Shown here: positions 62,289 to 64,000 of the stretch, piece after piece
Layout: every line of letters begins with the position of its first letter
Position numbering within the stretch: position 1 is the stretch's first letter
Made by a program: the position numbers and the translations under genes
Notes under the pieces: generated by a model
The model's input: only the letters and a program-made list of their open reading frames with translations
Told to the model about the DNA's origin: nothing
Databases searched by the model: none
Source: UBA7477 sp045602925
GTDB taxonomy: Bacteria > Bacillota > Clostridia > Oscillospirales > Ruminococcaceae
Assembly: GCA_045602925.1 (NCBI GenBank)
Contig: JAZSCN010000033.1
Span: 55,141-119,140 of the forward strand
DNA length: 64,000 nucleotides
Direction of reading: 5' to 3'

Positions 62289-63212
62289 TTATCTATTCAT
62301 AAAAGCTATGCAATACTCCTCTAACTGTTTTAATCCATTTTCCTCAATCGGGAAGTGACCCGCACCGTGTAATAATCTCAATTCTTTTTCCGCCGATATT
62401 TTATCAAAAAATAATCTGCTTAAAGATACATCCGTCCAATAATCTTTTTCGGGATGAACCAGTAATACCGGACATTTTATAAAATTATTTGCTTCAATCT
62501 CTATACTGGGATTTAACATTCCATGCAAAAAATCTATAGATACTTTTGTTCCAGAAGATATAGGGTCACTCATTAGCAATTTTGCTAATTCTGTGTTATT
62601 TACAATTGCTTTCATATTACATACCATCTTCATCGGCAACTTAACTCCGCCTAATAGACGATGTGCTAATTTAAGGAAAGGCTTACCTAAAACCGCCATC
62701 ATACTGCTAGATGCAGTTTCCTTTGTTACTTTGTTTATTCTTTGGTCTAACAAGCAAGTCAACATTAAACCATCTATATATTTCAATCTACACGAAATCT
62801 GATATGCTAACATTCCACCAGCACTCAAACCAAATAAATACAATGGTTTATCATTCTGCCGGTATTTCTCGGCAATCACTGTTCCACACTCAACCCAATC
62901 AAAATAAGTGATTTTTCCATTACATACGGAGTGACCATATAATGGTAAGTCTGGACATATTACCTCATAACCTGATTTATGAAGCGGTACTGCAATAAAG
63001 GATAATAATCTGCCATTTCCACCCACACCATGGTATATAACAACAACACCCTTTGCATCTTTGCAAATGTAATGGTCCACGTGAATCTGATTTTCACCTA
63101 TTTCTAACCATTCCTCTTCTGGTACATTGTTATCATCTATACGATTATTAACTGGTAAATATTCTTGAATTTCCCGCCAAATTGTATCGTTTTCATATCC
63201 TTTATACATCAT
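62289..63212 (-). CDS. Alpha/beta hydrolase
   Basis: About 307 residues of the alpha/beta hydrolase fold. The oxyanion region is GVVVIYHGVGGNGRLL, the nucleophile elbow LYLFGLSAGGMLAYQ (Ser in GLSAG), and the catalytic His is in LLHGAGHFPIEENGL. An Asp in VHPEKDYWTDVS completes the triad. Lysophospholipase or esterase-like; no signal peptide. AAAGGA precedes the paired ATGs at 63212 and 63209; the upstream GTG at 63224 lies before the site. Codon use is AT-rich, like the GNAT gene 35 bases upstream, with which it likely forms a transcription unit. Confidence 0.85.
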   Translation of the reverse strand: MMYKGYENDTIWREIQEYLPVNNRIDDNNVPEEEWLEIGENQIHVDHYICKDAKGVVVIYHGVGGNGRLLSFIAVPLHKSGYEVICPDLPLYGHSVCNGKITYFDWVECGTVIAEKYRQNDKPLYLFGLSAGGMLAYQISCRLKYIDGLMLTCLLDQRINKVTKETASSSMMAVLGKPFLKLAHRLLGGVKLPMKMVCNMKAIVNNTELAKLLMSDPISSGTKVSIDFLHGMLNPSIEIEANNFIKCPVLLVHPEKDYWTDVSLSRLFFDKISAEKELRLLHGAGHFPIEENGLKQLEEYCIAFMNR

Positions 63213-63246
63213 AAATCCTTTCACATTCTCTTAAGAAAATTCCGAT

Positions 63247-63810
63247 TTATCGATTTGCTTCATATTCTTCTCTTAACATAGAAAAATATAATCTTCCTAC
63301 ATATTGTCCATTCATATAGAAATAATCTCGTAATGTTCCCTCGTAAGTAAATCCGCATTTTTCAATCACTCGCTTTGAAGGAACATTTATGGTTTTGGTA
63401 CATATTTGTACTTTGTGAAGATTAATGCTTTCAAAACCGAATTCTACGACAGCTCTTGTAGCTTCTGTGGCAAATCCCTTGCACTGAAATTCAGAGCCGA
63501 TGCAATACTCTATTTCAGCAAAATTGTTTTTACTGTCAACAAGAAAATATGCAATCTGACCGATACATTGATTTGTTATTTTATCAATAACAGCCCATCT
63601 GTAATAATCGTCTTTTTCATAAGATGAAATATATCTGTCAAGCAGTTGCTTCACCTCTGCCTTTGTCGAGTATATCGGCTCGGAATAAAGTGATTGTATT
63701 TTTTCATCAGCAACCCAGTTTCTGAGCATAGCATCGTCATCGCTGTATTTAAATTTACGAAGAATCAATCGTTCTGTTTCTATTGTTTGTGTTCCCGAAT
63801 GTGTAAGCAT
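63247..63810 (-). CDS. GNAT N-acetyltransferase (RimJ/RimL type)
   Basis: A 187-residue GNAT protein: TIETERLILRKFKYSDDDAMLRNWV at the start, IGQIAYFLVDSKNNFAEIEYCIG, the acetyl-CoA loop QCKGFATEATRAVVEFGF, and NVPSKRVIEKCGFTYEGTLRDYF. RimJ/RimL-like enzymes acetylate protein N-termini or small amines, sometimes antibiotics. It lies just upstream of the hydrolase gene on the minus strand. Substrate unknown. AT-rich codon use suggests an accessory gene. Confidence 0.88.
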   Translation of the reverse strand: MLTHSGTQTIETERLILRKFKYSDDDAMLRNWVADEKIQSLYSEPIYSTKAEVKQLLDRYISSYEKDDYYRWAVIDKITNQCIGQIAYFLVDSKNNFAEIEYCIGSEFQCKGFATEATRAVVEFGFESINLHKVQICTKTINVPSKRVIEKCGFTYEGTLRDYFYMNGQYVGRLYFSMLREEYEANR

Positions 63811-63942
63811 AGTCCTGTTTTCCTTTCAAGTTCTGATTTATCGAGCAGATTGCTCTTTCCATAATTATACCACTTTCACACCGAAAAAGCAACACATACC
63901 CTGTTATACAGTGCAAATAATACACAGAACGGAGGTAATAAA

Positions 63943-63972
63943 AGCCGTACTCGGAGCTTTTCGAATACGGCT
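63943..63972 (-). terminator. Terminator of a gene beyond the window
   Basis: Stem AGCCGTA / TACGGCT, extended by TCG/CGA across a mismatch, with a T-rich tract on the minus strand. It implies a minus-strand gene ending just right of the window. Confidence 0.55.
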
Positions 63973-64000
63973 GATACATATTATATTAACTGCTCTATAA

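Noticed and set aside
1..64000. Insertion sequences, prophage or integrase genes
   Set aside because: No transposase, integrase or phage structural protein is seen; only short palindromic repeats.

Overview
The window comes from a low-to-mid GC, endospore-forming, plant-polysaccharide-degrading member of the Clostridia, most like the Ruminococcus/Oscillospiraceae group. The evidence is a spoIVB-spo0A pair, cysteine-rich small proteins of the clostridial type, T-box regulation, GH5/GH13/GH31/GH43 enzymes, an MBOAT/FkbH/ACP surface locus and TTGACA-17-TATAAT type promoters. I cannot name the species. No rRNA or tRNA gene was seen.

Layout. 1-4.2 kb: the 3' end of a GH13 enzyme, then a FecR-like gene and a CHASE2/HD-GYP gene that are both interrupted. 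4.2-6.8 kb: vitamin B6 salvage (ECF S component, pyridoxal kinase) with a divergent, C-terminally short MocR regulator. 6.8-13.2 kb: PqqD-like protein overlapping an OPT transporter, cysteine synthase, a GH5 lipoprotein and a GH43 enzyme. 13.2-20.2 kb: a seven-gene, overlapping operon that combines a siderophore/cobalamin-type ABC importer with a nitrogenase-like iron protein and two nitrogenase component 1-like subunits. TM1266-type domains appear twice in it, and it is headed by a strong promoter and a structured leader ending in an intrinsic terminator. This is the best candidate for an undescribed system. 20.2-32.9 kb: ROK regulator, Cys-rich peptide, ClpC-like ATPase, an ABC-2 exporter operon, a zinc-ribbon membrane protein, a GH31 alpha-xylosidase-like enzyme and ftsEX. 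33-41 kb (minus strand): PucR/CdaR regulator, HPr, trmD-rimM, a two-component system, spo0A and spoIVB. 41.2-47.2 kb: a membrane protein, then MBOAT-DHHW-FkbH-ACP, a likely surface acylation pathway.

47.4-56 kb: a complete type II-A CRISPR locus. It has a divergent tracrRNA with its own promoter, cas9-cas1-cas2-csn2, a leader, and 36 repeats (the last degenerate) with 35 spacers. Its codon use is visibly more AT-rich than that of its neighbours. 56-61.8 kb: a T-box leader, best read as leucine-specific, in front of an unusual fusion of a TIM-barrel sugar isomerase-like domain with an acyl-CoA synthetase. After it come a NusG-domain-II/Gx transporter pair and a second acyl-CoA synthetase. My inference is that the T-box gene activates a branched short-chain fatty acid such as isovalerate for leucine synthesis by reductive carboxylation. 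58.99-59.1 kb and 61.8-62.2 kb hold palindromic intergenic repeats. The window ends with an alpha/beta hydrolase and a GNAT acetyltransferase on the minus strand.
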